Part shown: piece after piece, positions 1 through 8,519 of the stretch | Layout: every line of letters begins with the position of its first letter | Position numbering within the stretch: the first letter of the stretch is position 1 | Source: Ensifer adhaerens | Lineage (GTDB): Bacteria > Pseudomonadota > Alphaproteobacteria > Rhizobiales > Rhizobiaceae | NCBI RefSeq assembly: GCF_020035535.1 | Contig: NZ_CP083350.1 | Location: 2,738,501 to 2,802,500, forward strand | Direction of reading: 5' to 3' | Length of the DNA stretch: 64,000 bases | The notes under the pieces: generated by a model | What the model was told of the DNA's origin: nothing | The model's input: only the letters and a program-made list of their open reading frames with translations | Database searches by the model: none | Made by a program: the position numbers and the translations under genes

Positions 1-1113
1 CGAACTGCGCTTGAGCTGACCCTGCGCCGCGGCTTGGCGCGCTCTCCAGACAAGGCCGCGGGCGAGCGAACGGGCGAGTTCGCGCCCCGGCGGAAAACTG
101 CCGCTGAGCGAGCGCAGTCCTTCGTCGATCAGGGCATTCCCGAAGACCTCGTCGCAGTCGTATTTCGATCCAGTCGCGCGCCGGAGGATGCGCTTTTCAT
201 AGGGCGTCAGCGGACTCCGGCTTTGCTCAAGAGCGCGACCGAAGTCGGAGATGGCGATGTCCCAGCGCTTCTTGCGGGCCATGATCGCACCCCGCTGCAG
301 GAGCGCGCTGCGCTCTTCATCGCCACTCTCGATGCGCCGCGACGGCAGATAGTCGGTGAGCGGCAAGGTCTGGTGCAAACGATCGAAGATCAGCGCATCA
401 TTGCTGATCCAGTTTTGATCGCGTCGCTGCGCCTGGAAACGGCTCGCCGCCGGTCCCCGGTCGCCGTCGTGCAGGCGCTGGTGAAAGATGACATTGGCGG
501 TCGAAGCCGCCTTGCCGAGGAGAGAAAGCCTGATCAGCATGTCGTAGTCCACGGATCGCGGCAGTGCTTCATCGAATGCCCCGGCAGCGTCATAGAGGCT
601 GCGGCGGACGAGCATGCCAGGCTGGTGGACGAAGAAATCCTCAAGCGTGGCGATCAGGAATTCGTTCGTCGGACAGTCGTTCCAGTAGCCCGTGTCCAGG
701 AACTTGGCAGCGCCATCTTTTTCGTGCTGGAAACGCACATAGCGCCCGTAGGCGATGCCGGCCGATGGATCGGCCTCGAAGACCTGCATGAGATCGCCGA
801 GCGCCGTGGGGCAAACAACGTCGTCGTCATCGACGATCCAGACGAACTGCCCCCTGCATTTCTGCAGCCCGGCGTTCAATGCACGCGCCTTGCCGGCATT
901 GGCCTGCTCTATGACCTCGATCCGGTTTCCGTACCGGGCAAGCACGTCAGCCGTTTCGTCGGTCGAGCCATCGACGACGACGATAATCTCGTCATCGCGT
1001 CCAATCTGCGGCAACAATGCATCGAGCGAAGCTGGTAGATATTGGGCCCGATTGTAGGTGGGAACAATGATGGAGATGCTGGCGCCGTTGCGAGATACGT
1101 CCGATAGCTTCAT
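1..1113 (-). CDS. Family 2 glycosyltransferase, C-terminus beyond the window
   Basis: Reading leftward from an ATG at 1113, the frame stays open to base 1, so at least 371 residues are present and the stop lies outside the window. The start follows a GAGGAGG ribosome-binding site. The N-terminus is a GT-A fold typical of family 2: SIIVPTYN (residues 14-21), VVDGSTDET (47-55) and a DDDD run (96-99) that would bind the divalent metal and nucleotide-sugar. The enzyme probably adds one sugar to a lipid-linked polysaccharide repeat at the cytoplasmic face of the membrane. It is divergent from the flippase gene and close to three ATP-grasp genes, which supports a surface-polysaccharide role. Donor and acceptor sugars cannot be read from the sequence. 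Confidence 0.88.
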   Translation of the reverse strand, partial: MKLSDVSRNGASISIIVPTYNRAQYLPASLDALLPQIGRDDEIIVVVDGSTDETADVLARYGNRIEVIEQANAGKARALNAGLQKCRGQFVWIVDDDDVVCPTALGDLMQVFEADPSAGIAYGRYVRFQHEKDGAAKFLDTGYWNDCPTNEFLIATLEDFFVHQPGMLVRRSLYDAAGAFDEALPRSVDYDMLIRLSLLGKAASTANVIFHQRLHDGDRGPAASRFQAQRRDQNWISNDALIFDRLHQTLPLTDYLPSRRIESGDEERSALLQRGAIMARKKRWDIAISDFGRALEQSRSPLTPYEKRILRRATGSKYDCDEVFGNALIDEGLRSLSGSFPPGRELARSLARGLVWRARQAAAQGQLKRSS

Positions 1114-1426
1114 GCCTTGTGCTCCTCCTCAATGGCAGCTTCCCCTCTTGGCGCCTTCCCAGTTCCCCAAGGTTCTTTCGGGGCGATCGATGCACCTTCA
1201 ACGTGTGAAGCGTTGATAAAATGGCGGGCCGCCCTCAATTTCGACAACAAGCCAAAATCTATCGTGAGATAGAATGCAGGCTCGTTTCGATCGCTGAAAG
1301 TCTTTGTCCTTAAATCGACCGCGTTTTGAGGACAAAGACCTGCGGCAACGCAGCTATATCGACCGCAACGCGTCTCATGACGTGCGGTGTTGTGGTTCGT
1401 GAGCTGAATGACGGAAGGCATTTCTA
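1114..1426. other. Divergent intergenic region, glycosyltransferase/flippase
   Basis: This 313-bp stretch separates two divergently read polysaccharide genes and must hold both promoters. The only structure I see is an 11-bp perfect inverted repeat with an 18-nt spacer at 1300-1339 (listed separately). ATCGACCGC also occurs twice, inside that repeat's spacer and near 1360. I see no convincing gene. Confidence 0.6.
1300..1339. repeat. 11-bp perfect inverted repeat, possible operator or hairpin
   Basis: GTCTTTGTCCT (1300-1310) is repeated exactly in inverted form as AGGACAAAGAC (1329-1339). The spacer contains TAAATCGACCGCGTTTTG. The core closely matches another imperfect palindrome at 26515-26560 upstream of gabD, so this may be a dispersed rhizobial intergenic repeat rather than a local operator. 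Confidence 0.6.
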
Positions 1427-2929
1427 TTGAGCCGAGCAGTAAAACTGACCGGGCAAGCCATCTGGGCTTCATTGGGCCAATTGGCGCAGGCGTTGCTTGC
1501 AACCATCAGCACCATCATCCTGGCGAGAATCCTCGGCGCCGAAACCTATGGTGTCTTTGCTCTGGGGCTGCTGATCGTCGGCTTCGCCGAGATCTTCGTC
1601 GGGGGACACGCGGCCGACATCGTCGTGCAGAAACCGGACGCCACGACCGGACATCGCAATGCGGCCTTCGCGGCTCTGGTTGTCATCTCCGTTCTCTCGG
1701 CAGTCGTCATCGGTGTCAGCAGTGGGGTGGCCTCAGCCTTCTTCGAGGCGCCGCAGCTCAAGGCGCCGCTGCTTGCGATGCTCGTCCTGCCAATCCTCAC
1801 GGGGCTGGCAAGCGTCCCCAACCAGATCCTCGTGCGGCGCCTGCAGTTCAACGAGCTTGCCCGCATCGGGGCGGTATCGGGTGTGCTGGCGGTCGCGGTC
1901 GGCGTTGTGCTGGCGATTTCGGGCGCCGGTATCTGGAGCCTCGTCATCATGGAGATCGTGCGGCGCTCGGTGAACCTGATCATGCTGATTCCCGCAGCGC
2001 GCTGGTCGCCCGGTTTCGGCTTTGTCCGCCAGGAACTCATCGATGTGCTGCGTTTTGCATCCCGCAGGGTCGAGAACAACGGACTGACCTACATCTCCCA
2101 GAACGCCCTGCCGCGACTGTTCATCGGCCAGTGGCTCGGGACGGAAGCGCTCGGCCTTTTTGCGGTTGCCCGCCGGCTGCTCGACCAGTTGCACAATATT
2201 CTGAGTGGCCCCGTTGCCGCGGTCGCCTTTCCGGCAGCATCGCAATTGCAGCATGACCGCGAGCGGCTTGCCAAGCTGATCGATACGTCGGTCCGGCTGA
2301 CCACCTGGGTGTTCTGGCCAGTCGTTCTCGGCGTTGCGATGATCGCACCGATCCTCGTGCCGCTGGCCTTCGGCGAGGGGTGGGCCGAAGCCGTCCCGGT
2401 ACTGCAGGTACTCGCTCTTGGAACCTTGCGGGCGCCGGTCTCGAGCTTCAACACGGCCGTGCTGGTGGCCTTCGGGCGGATGGGTTCGGTCTCCTCTATT
2501 TCGGTGCTGTCGATCGTGCTGGGTGTCGCCTTCCTTTTCGTCGGCGTCCAATACGGCCTCGTCGGCGTCGCGGCAGCGCTGTCGCTGAGGCAATGGGCTC
2601 TCTGGCCCGTTGGCGCCATGCAGGTCTATCGCGTGTCCGCCCTCCATCCCCTGGGGCAGCTGCGCACGCTCTTCGTCGCCGCGATGCCATCCCTGATCAT
2701 GGCGGGCGCTGTCTGGACCGCCGGGCGGATGATCGATGGCCTTACGCCCGTCCCGATGCTCTGCCTGCAGGTTGCGATCGGTGTCATTGTGTACGGGGTG
2801 GCTTGGGCGGCCTTCAATCCGCGCGAGACTGTGCTTGTGTTCAAAGCGGTCTTTGACCTCGTCCGCGGGGATTGGGCTTCGGCGAAATCGCGGATCCCAC
2901 TCATTCTCGGAACGATGTCTGCCCCATAA
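1427..2929 (+). CDS. Wzx-like polysaccharide flippase
   Basis: A 500-residue, highly hydrophobic protein with many predicted membrane segments, of the polysaccharide-synthesis / oligosaccharide-flippase type (MVF superfamily). The N-terminal half carries the family's usual pattern of paired helices, including a TIILARILGAETYGVFALG stretch near residues 27-46. Its expected role is to move lipid-linked repeat units across the inner membrane. The start is a TTG, because the frame is closed by a stop 18 nt upstream and no ATG is available before it. ACGGAAGG lies at a good distance ahead. It is divergent from a glycosyltransferase and converges on the ATP-grasp operon, consistent with one polysaccharide locus. 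The transported glycan is unknown. Confidence 0.85.
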   Translation: MSRAVKLTGQAIWASLGQLAQALLATISTIILARILGAETYGVFALGLLIVGFAEIFVGGHAADIVVQKPDATTGHRNAAFAALVVISVLSAVVIGVSSGVASAFFEAPQLKAPLLAMLVLPILTGLASVPNQILVRRLQFNELARIGAVSGVLAVAVGVVLAISGAGIWSLVIMEIVRRSVNLIMLIPAARWSPGFGFVRQELIDVLRFASRRVENNGLTYISQNALPRLFIGQWLGTEALGLFAVARRLLDQLHNILSGPVAAVAFPAASQLQHDRERLAKLIDTSVRLTTWVFWPVVLGVAMIAPILVPLAFGEGWAEAVPVLQVLALGTLRAPVSSFNTAVLVAFGRMGSVSSISVLSIVLGVAFLFVGVQYGLVGVAAALSLRQWALWPVGAMQVYRVSALHPLGQLRTLFVAAMPSLIMAGAVWTAGRMIDGLTPVPMLCLQVAIGVIVYGVAWAAFNPRETVLVFKAVFDLVRGDWASAKSRIPLILGTMSAP

Positions 2930-2969
2930 ACCGGAGCGCGCGTCCAATGCAGACCAGTGGTTCGTGAGC

Positions 2970-4025
2970 TTAGTCTGCCTTGAAGGACCTGTGGCGTTGT
3001 GATGCGCGAATGCGCTCCAGTCGGTTTGGGCTGATGGCGCCCTTTGCCGCGAAAAAATCGCGCACTTCCTGGCGCAGCAGCATCGGCTCGTGAAACTGGA
3101 TGAGGTTGGGATTGGCAAGCGTCCCATTGCCCTCGATCACGATCGGGCCGTCCTCGGTCAAGGCGATATCCCAGCCGACATAGACGAGCCCCGCGATCGA
3201 GCGCGTGCATGCGCGCGCCAGCGTCTTGATGTCATTCCAATGCGGGATCATCGTGCCGCCGATGCGCGTGCCGGTTTCGGGGTGGCGGGGGAGCGTGGTT
3301 CGGCTTGGGCCGCCGTCATCGGAAATCGCATCGGATAGCGTGCCGCTTTCCAGTTCGATCAGGGACACGATCCCGCCGGCCTTGAAGTTGTCTGTCGGCC
3401 GCGAGCGTTCCGTTCCGAACCGGTGGGCCGCCCCGAGCAGGATGGTCTTGCCGGACGCTTCGTCATGGCCGACTAGAACCCGGATCGTGTTGACGGCATG
3501 CGGATAGATCGCCGATGCGTAAGGGTGTTGCACCACTGCGGCCTCGAGCAAGAACCGACCGCGCCGATCGACCTCGTCGACTGATGAAATGCGTCGCACG
3601 CCGCGGCCGCCGCTGCCATCGACCGGCTTAGAGATCATAGCGCGGCCTTCAACGTCGGCGCGCGGCAACGGGCTGCCATCGAGCGTGGTGGCACGGCCGT
3701 CCTCGACGAGCCCAATCAATTCCGGGCAGGTCCCCGGGAAGCTTCCGGAGCGGACCCATTCATGAAACCGGAGCTTGTCGCCGAGCAGCGCCATGGCTTC
3801 GGTGCTGTTCAGCCGCGGCAACCGGGCCTCCGCCTCGAGGTCGGTCAGAAACAGGTGAGCGTCGAACCGGTCGAGCGGATACAGCCAGGCGCGGTTGGAG
3901 AGGAAGCCGCGGCTCATCAGCCGCAGATTGGGAAGGCCGCGATTTCCGCGCCGCTCCAGCGCCCAGAAGTGCTGCAGGAGCGAGAGGCGGTGGCGTACCA
4001 CGCCGACGATCGGGAGCGCGCCCAT
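2970..4025 (-). CDS. Sugar-transfer-associated ATP-grasp protein (copy A)
   Basis: A 351-residue protein resembling the ATP-grasp family found in polysaccharide clusters (ATPgrasp_ST type). The ATP-binding loop is visible as K133-P-V-D-G-S-G-G-R-G (133-142). The metal-binding end is VYVGWDIALTEDGPIVIEGN (281-300), with D286, E298 and N300 as likely Mg ligands. ATP-grasp enzymes activate a carboxylate as acyl phosphate and join it to an amine or thiol, so an amino-acid or peptide ligation to a sugar precursor is plausible but inferred. It is the last of three ATP-grasp genes. Its ATG shares one base with the TGA of the preceding gene (TGATG), implying translational coupling. Confidence 0.82.
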   Translation of the reverse strand: MGALPIVGVVRHRLSLLQHFWALERRGNRGLPNLRLMSRGFLSNRAWLYPLDRFDAHLFLTDLEAEARLPRLNSTEAMALLGDKLRFHEWVRSGSFPGTCPELIGLVEDGRATTLDGSPLPRADVEGRAMISKPVDGSGGRGVRRISSVDEVDRRGRFLLEAAVVQHPYASAIYPHAVNTIRVLVGHDEASGKTILLGAAHRFGTERSRPTDNFKAGGIVSLIELESGTLSDAISDDGGPSRTTLPRHPETGTRIGGTMIPHWNDIKTLARACTRSIAGLVYVGWDIALTEDGPIVIEGNGTLANPNLIQFHEPMLLRQEVRDFFAAKGAISPNRLERIRASQRHRSFKAD

Positions 4026-5062
4026 CAGAGTGGGCCATCCTTGGCTCGTGGAATGTAGCGGGCAAAGATCCGACGCAGTTGCGGCTCATCGAGCAGGCGA
4101 TCGTAAAGTTGAAAGAAGCGCAGGCTCGGATGGGCGTTGCCTTCGATGACGATCGGTCCTTCCGCCGTTACGGCGATGTCCCATCCGACATAATGCAGAT
4201 ACGGGAAGGCGCGGCCGAGATCCTCGACAAGCCGCAGGACTGCAGGCCAGTGGGCAATCTCGACATCGGCAATCGCCATTTGCGTGTCCGGGTGCACATC
4301 GTGATAGCGGACCAGATTGCCATCCGCGATCGATAAGGCGCGGGACAGCCGTCCCGTCTGTAGGTCGACTTTCGAAACCAGCCCGCCCGCGCTGAAATTA
4401 TCGACCGGCACCGAGCGGGCGCCGCCAAAGCGGTGAATGGCGGCGGCTGCGACCGGAGCGCCATCATCGTCCCGCAGCATCAGCAGGCGTATGGTATTCA
4501 AGGCGTCGGGAAAGATCGTCTGCGCATAGTCGGCCTGCTGCACGAAGCTGGTCAGGATCGCATCTTCGCCGCGGTAATTGTTGACGTGGTCCATTGCCGT
4601 GCCGATCTGCACGGAACGTCCTTTCGAACCCAGCGCCGGCTTGATGACGAAACGGCCATGGGTCGCGAGTTCATCGCCGAAGGCGCGCCGGCTGTCGTCC
4701 CGCCAATGCCATCGGTCTCCGAAATAGCAGGAGAATATCTGTGGGGTCGGCAACCGCATCGAGGCAAGGAGTTCTCCGAACACCGCCTTGTTGTCGAGAA
4801 CATAGGCATAGTGCCCGTTCAGCCCGTGCAGATGCTGTTCCCTTTCGCAATTGGTCACGACGCCGTCGAGGTCGCCGCGTATCTGGCGATACCAATCGGC
4901 CTCCTTCGGATCGAAACCGGCCAGGATGTCCTGGATCCGCTGCAGCGGTGCCAGTTGCCGGTCGTCGGCCGAGGCACTGTCGGCCCAGTAGCGACGGGCG
5001 TGGCTTTTCAGGAAGCGAAGGCGGCGCTTGTCGATCGTTTGGTCAACCAGACTTTGCAGCAT
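4025..5062 (-). CDS. Sugar-transfer-associated ATP-grasp protein (copy B)
   Basis: A 345-residue paralogue of the next gene. It shares the loop FVIKPALGSKGRSVQIG, the YVGWDIAV-EGPIVIEGNAHPSLRFF C-terminal motif and the middle signature in which a histidine-Arg-Phe-Gly segment precedes a DNFSAGG stretch. I chose the ATG at 5062, which overlaps the upstream TGA by one base, over a TTG one codon earlier. The paralogue has the same TGATG junction. Two related but diverged ATP-grasp enzymes side by side suggest two successive ligations, or ligation of two different groups onto the same glycan. The substrate is unknown. Function is inferred from the family and the neighbouring flippase and glycosyltransferase. 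Confidence 0.82.
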   Translation of the reverse strand: MLQSLVDQTIDKRRLRFLKSHARRYWADSASADDRQLAPLQRIQDILAGFDPKEADWYRQIRGDLDGVVTNCEREQHLHGLNGHYAYVLDNKAVFGELLASMRLPTPQIFSCYFGDRWHWRDDSRRAFGDELATHGRFVIKPALGSKGRSVQIGTAMDHVNNYRGEDAILTSFVQQADYAQTIFPDALNTIRLLMLRDDDGAPVAAAAIHRFGGARSVPVDNFSAGGLVSKVDLQTGRLSRALSIADGNLVRYHDVHPDTQMAIADVEIAHWPAVLRLVEDLGRAFPYLHYVGWDIAVTAEGPIVIEGNAHPSLRFFQLYDRLLDEPQLRRIFARYIPRAKDGPL

Positions 5063-6021
5063 CAAGCGTGGGTTCCCTTTCTTGGTTGCTCTCCAGGCAA
5101 TCTCAGCAAGTCACCGAAACGCAGTTCCCACTCATAAGGTTCGAAAATATCTGTGCCGCCCTCGGGGAAGAAGGTGATCTCGCCGAAGCGGATACGGCCG
5201 AAGTTTTCGTAGAGGTCGACCCGGCTGAACGCGAATGGAGCGGCGAGTTCTGTCGCAATGTCGAGCAGGGACCGAAGGGACTGGGGAGGCTCTAGGCCGT
5301 CCGCTTCGGCTGGCGCACCGCGCCGCCGCACCGGCAAAGGCTGCCAATCGGTGTCGAAGACCGTCTTGCTGCGTAAGCCGTCCTTCTCGCGGATGACCAT
5401 GATGAAATGCGGGCGACCGTGGAAGCAGAAGATCTTGTATTCGCGCAGGCCGTCGGCCGAGTCAGGTTCCAGAAACGCCTCGACCAGGACACCCGGCCGG
5501 ATATCGCGATAAACCGGCTCGCGATGCCGGTACCAATGGTTGAATGCCAGGTGGTCGGCGAGCTTGGCGCGGGCGGCATCCCAGTCGAACGTGTCCCGGT
5601 CACGGCATATCACCACACCGCCGAAGTCGTGATTCGTCTTGAGGACGAAGGCCTCTTCTCGGATGTTCTCCGGCGTGATGTCCCTCAGTCGATAGGTGGA
5701 CAGGATCGCCGGGATGAGAATATCCGGGCCGACACGCTCGGCAACATAATCGCGCACCTTGATCTTGTCGGCGCAGATCGTCTGCAACGCGGTCGCCGGC
5801 ATCAGCTTCAACGCGTTGAGCTTTTCGCTGAGCCCTCGCGGCTCATCGACTTGCAACTCTCTTCCCGTGCGGGCGCGATACTGCATCTCTATGAACTCGC
5901 GGGTGTTGATCCGCCGCTCGCCGCGAAAACGATTGGCGCGAGACCAACGGTAGAGATGGGTAAGGAGATCGGGGGCTTGCCGCGCCAGGAACTGGCGGGA
6001 ATATTCCTTCATGGTGGACAT
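5062..6021 (-). CDS. TupA-like ATP-grasp protein
   Basis: A 319-residue protein of the TupA-like ATP-grasp type, first gene of a three-gene ATP-grasp operon. Visible motifs are FVLKTNHDFGGVVICRD (ATP loop), an EYKIFCFHGRPHF segment and a C-terminal GEITFFPEGGTDIFEP stretch typical of this family. The family takes its name from TupA of teichuronopeptide synthesis, where a polypeptide is joined to a sugar polymer, so a peptide or amino-acid decoration of a polysaccharide is a reasonable inference. The start is uncertain. I chose the ATG giving MSTMKEYS; the frame stays open to 6198, but the extra N-terminal residues look non-coding. No strong ribosome-binding site precedes any of the candidates. 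Confidence 0.8.
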   Translation of the reverse strand: MSTMKEYSRQFLARQAPDLLTHLYRWSRANRFRGERRINTREFIEMQYRARTGRELQVDEPRGLSEKLNALKLMPATALQTICADKIKVRDYVAERVGPDILIPAILSTYRLRDITPENIREEAFVLKTNHDFGGVVICRDRDTFDWDAARAKLADHLAFNHWYRHREPVYRDIRPGVLVEAFLEPDSADGLREYKIFCFHGRPHFIMVIREKDGLRSKTVFDTDWQPLPVRRRGAPAEADGLEPPQSLRSLLDIATELAAPFAFSRVDLYENFGRIRFGEITFFPEGGTDIFEPYEWELRFGDLLRLPGEQPRKGTHA

Positions 6022-6322
6022 CGCATATCCGTCACTAGAGAATCTCGATTCAGGCGGCCCTTGATGATCCCATCTTGGGCGCGCAGCGGGGCGAAGGTTT
6101 CCAGAACGATGTGGCGACACGGTGGCCGGGCCTCGGTGCAGTTCGGGCGGCTCTCGTCCCTTTGGCTCATTCATCACGGAGACATATGGTCCCATCACTT
6201 CGTTTCATGGAGTTGGGCGCGCTTCTGCCCTTGACTCGTCTTTATCGATCTTTTCTAACTTATGTTGTCAGACATCTTACATAAACGGGAACCCATTGCT
6301 GACGTTCAAACAGGAGGAATGC
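6022..6322. other. Divergent control region, ATP-grasp operon / Amadori importer
   Basis: A 301-bp gap between divergent operons. It contains a putative FrlR operator near its right end (6265-6275) and a strong AGGAGG ribosome-binding site for the binding-protein gene. I see no gene on either strand. Promoters for both directions should lie here, but I cannot place them with confidence. Confidence 0.5.
6265..6275 (+). promoter_or_regulatory. Putative FrlR operator, site 1
   Basis: TTGTCAGACAT lies 48 bases before the importer's start codon and is followed by CTTACAT. Together with the site in front of frlB it fits TTGTCAGNNNTCTTACA, and its first ten bases equal those of the site in front of frlR. 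The recurrence at three genes of one putative pathway, next to a GntR gene, suggests a shared operator. Assignment to FrlR is an inference. Confidence 0.55.
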
Positions 6323-7150
6323 GTGAGGAAACTGGTTCTACAGCTCGCCGTCGGCGCTGCCGCGCTGGCGCTTGCCACCGCCGCGCAGGCAGGCGAGACG
6401 CTCGACCGTGTCATGAGCAAGAAGGCGATGGTTGTCGCCACCAACAGCGGGTGGCCGCCGCAGAGCTATCTCGATGACAGCAACCAGCTTGTCGGCTTCG
6501 ACATCGATGTCTCCCGCGAGATCGGCAAGCGCCTTGGCGTCGAAGTCAGCTTCGAAACGCCGGAGTGGGCCACTTTGACCGGCGGCCGATGGCAGGGACG
6601 TTATGACGTCGGCGTCGGCTCGGTCACCCCGACCAAGCCACGCGCCCAGGTCATCGACTTTGCCGGCATCTATTACTACAGCCCCTATGTCTACGTCGTT
6701 CACAAGGACAGCGAGGCGAAGGCTGTCACCGACTTGAACGGCAAGGTCATCGGGGTCGAAACGGCAACGACTTCGGAGGATTTCATTCGTCGTCAGTTGG
6801 AAATCGACGCGCCGGGCCTGCCGCCGATCGAATATAAGCTGGAACCGGGTGAGATCCGCACCTTCGCCGATTCCATGCTTCCCTTCGACGACCTCCGCCT
6901 CGGCGACGGCGTGCGGCTCGATGCCGTGATTGCGCCGGAACAGACCGCGCTCAACGCCATCAAGAACGGTTATCCGCTGAAGGTGCTCGAAGGCGAGTAC
7001 GCGTTCAAGGAACCGCTTGTCGTGATCGCGGAAAAGACCGATCCGGAGTGGACGAAGAAGATTGGCGATCTCATCGCTGAGATGAAGAAGGACGGCACGC
7101 TCGCAAGCTTTACCACCAAGTGGTACGGCAAGGACTACAGCGCCGACTGA
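6323..7150 (+). CDS. ABC importer solute-binding protein, family 3
   Basis: A 275-residue periplasmic binding protein of the polar-amino-acid/opine type. The N-terminus is a signal peptide ending AAQA, followed by GETLDRVMSKKAMVVATNSGWPPQSY, the usual first strand of family 3. The start is a GTG six bases after AGGAGGAAT; the ATG in between is in another frame. The gene heads an apparent operon with an FAD oxidoreductase and a permease, and an operator-like motif shared with frlB and frlR lies upstream. The likely ligand is therefore an Amadori compound such as a fructosyl-amino acid, but the ligand is inferred from context only. Confidence 0.88.
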   Translation: MRKLVLQLAVGAAALALATAAQAGETLDRVMSKKAMVVATNSGWPPQSYLDDSNQLVGFDIDVSREIGKRLGVEVSFETPEWATLTGGRWQGRYDVGVGSVTPTKPRAQVIDFAGIYYYSPYVYVVHKDSEAKAVTDLNGKVIGVETATTSEDFIRRQLEIDAPGLPPIEYKLEPGEIRTFADSMLPFDDLRLGDGVRLDAVIAPEQTALNAIKNGYPLKVLEGEYAFKEPLVVIAEKTDPEWTKKIGDLIAEMKKDGTLASFTTKWYGKDYSAD

Positions 7151-7166
7151 AGTGGACAAGTCTGTG

Positions 7167-7187
7167 GGGCGGCAGATCGTGCCGCCC
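7167..7187 (+). terminator. Hairpin after binding-protein gene
   Basis: GGGCGGCA (7167-7174) and TGCCGCCC (7180-7187) form a perfect 8-bp stem with a 5-nt loop. No T-run follows, so this is more likely a partial terminator or mRNA-stabilising hairpin that raises binding-protein expression over the downstream genes. Confidence 0.45.
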
Positions 7188-7222
7188 GCACCCCCTAATC
7201 GCTGTCTGCAGGGCGCAAGAAC

Positions 7223-8503
7223 ATGTCCTATCCCGATACCTACTATAAAAACACGATGGTCGACCGGAAGGTCAGGCCAGTGCTTTCGGATGCCATCGAA
7301 TGTGACACGGTCGTTGTCGGCGGTGGCCTCGCAGGTCTGACAACGGCGCTTCAGCTTGCGCGCGCCGGGCAGTCGGTCGTCGTGCTCGAAGCCGAAAGCG
7401 TCGGCTTCGGCGCGTCGGGCCGTAACGGCGGCTTCGTCAGCCCCGGTTTCGCGACCGGTGGCGAGAATATCGCTCGCGCGACCGGTGCCGAAGGTGCACG
7501 CCAAATCCACCGTCTGTCTATCGAGGGCGTGGACTTCGTTCGTGATACGATCGCCGCGCTGAAGATCGAGAGCGCCCATGCGCAGCCCGGCATCACGAGT
7601 GTCTTGCGCTATGACGACGGCGGCAGCTTGAAGGCGCACGCCGATGCGATGCGCCAAAACTATGGGTACGAGTTGGAGTATTTCGACACTGAGCATATTC
7701 GCGCGGTGTTGAAGTCGAAGCGCTATTTCCAGGGCTTGCGTGACCCCAAGGCGTTCCACATGCATCCGCTGAACTACCTCCGGGCGGTGGCGGAAGAAAT
7801 CGAGCGCCTGGGTGGGCGGATCTACGAAGGCTCGGCGGCAACGGGAAGCATGCTCGACGGTGCCGAAAAGACGGTGTCGACCGTTCGCGGCCGGGTCAAG
7901 GCGCGCCAGGTGGTCTTCACCACCGGTGGCTATACCGGTGCGCTCAATGGCCGGCTGCAACGCGCTTTCCTGCCGATCGCAACCTATGTGATGCTGAGCG
8001 AGGAAGCGCCGGAGCTGATCCGGTCGGCGATCGCCACCCGCGATGCGATCGGCGACAACCGCCGCGCCGGCGACTATTACCGCTTGGTCGATGGCGGCAA
8101 GCGGCTGCTCTGGGGCGGGCGCATCACCACCCGCGCCGCTTCGCCGGCCGCCCTTGCCGCCGAATTGCGCCGCGAGATGACCGGCACCTACCCGCAGCTG
8201 AAAGGTCTCAAGACCGAACTCGCCTGGTCGGGCCTGATGTCCTACGCCCGCCATCTGATGCCCCAGATCGGCGAGATGCGGCCGGGCGTCTGGCATTGCA
8301 CCGCCTTCGGCGGCCATGGTCTCAACACCACGGCGATCGGCGGCAAGCTGGTGGCCGAAGGCATTCTCGGCCAGTCCGACCGCTACAAGCTCTTCCGGCC
8401 GTTCGGCCTGGTCTGGGCCGGCGGCTATGCCGGACTGGCGGTGGCCCAACTCACCTACTGGAAACTGCAGGCACAGGACTGGTGGCGCGAGCGCGCGGCC
8501 TGA
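7223..8503 (+). CDS. FAD-dependent amine/amino-acid oxidoreductase (DAO family)
   Basis: A 426-residue flavoprotein. The dinucleotide-binding motif VVVGGGLAGLTTALQLARAG sits near residue 32 and ends in an acidic VLEAE. GASGRNGGFVSPG and the C-terminal HCTAFGGHGLNTTAIGG are typical of DAO oxidases such as gamma-glutamylputrescine oxidase and of opine/Amadori oxidoreductases. It lies between the binding-protein and permease genes of an importer that appears co-regulated with FrlB and FrlD. It probably oxidises the C-N bond of an imported secondary amine. It could be an amadoriase or an opine oxidase; the sequence does not decide. The gap to the downstream permease is 16 bases. Confidence 0.82.
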   Translation: MSYPDTYYKNTMVDRKVRPVLSDAIECDTVVVGGGLAGLTTALQLARAGQSVVVLEAESVGFGASGRNGGFVSPGFATGGENIARATGAEGARQIHRLSIEGVDFVRDTIAALKIESAHAQPGITSVLRYDDGGSLKAHADAMRQNYGYELEYFDTEHIRAVLKSKRYFQGLRDPKAFHMHPLNYLRAVAEEIERLGGRIYEGSAATGSMLDGAEKTVSTVRGRVKARQVVFTTGGYTGALNGRLQRAFLPIATYVMLSEEAPELIRSAIATRDAIGDNRRAGDYYRLVDGGKRLLWGGRITTRAASPAALAAELRREMTGTYPQLKGLKTELAWSGLMSYARHLMPQIGEMRPGVWHCTAFGGHGLNTTAIGGKLVAEGILGQSDRYKLFRPFGLVWAGGYAGLAVAQLTYWKLQAQDWWRERAA

Positions 8504-8519
8504 ACGCCGGAGATTTGAG

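Noticed and set aside
1733..3127. 464-codon open frame antisense to the flippase
   Set aside because: Rich in Arg, Asp, Gln and His with no hydrophobic core or motif; it is the antisense shadow of a GC-rich membrane-protein gene.
6338..8449. 703-codon antisense open frame across the binding-protein and oxidoreductase genes
   Set aside because: It spans two clearly coding genes and has the low-complexity composition of a shadow frame.
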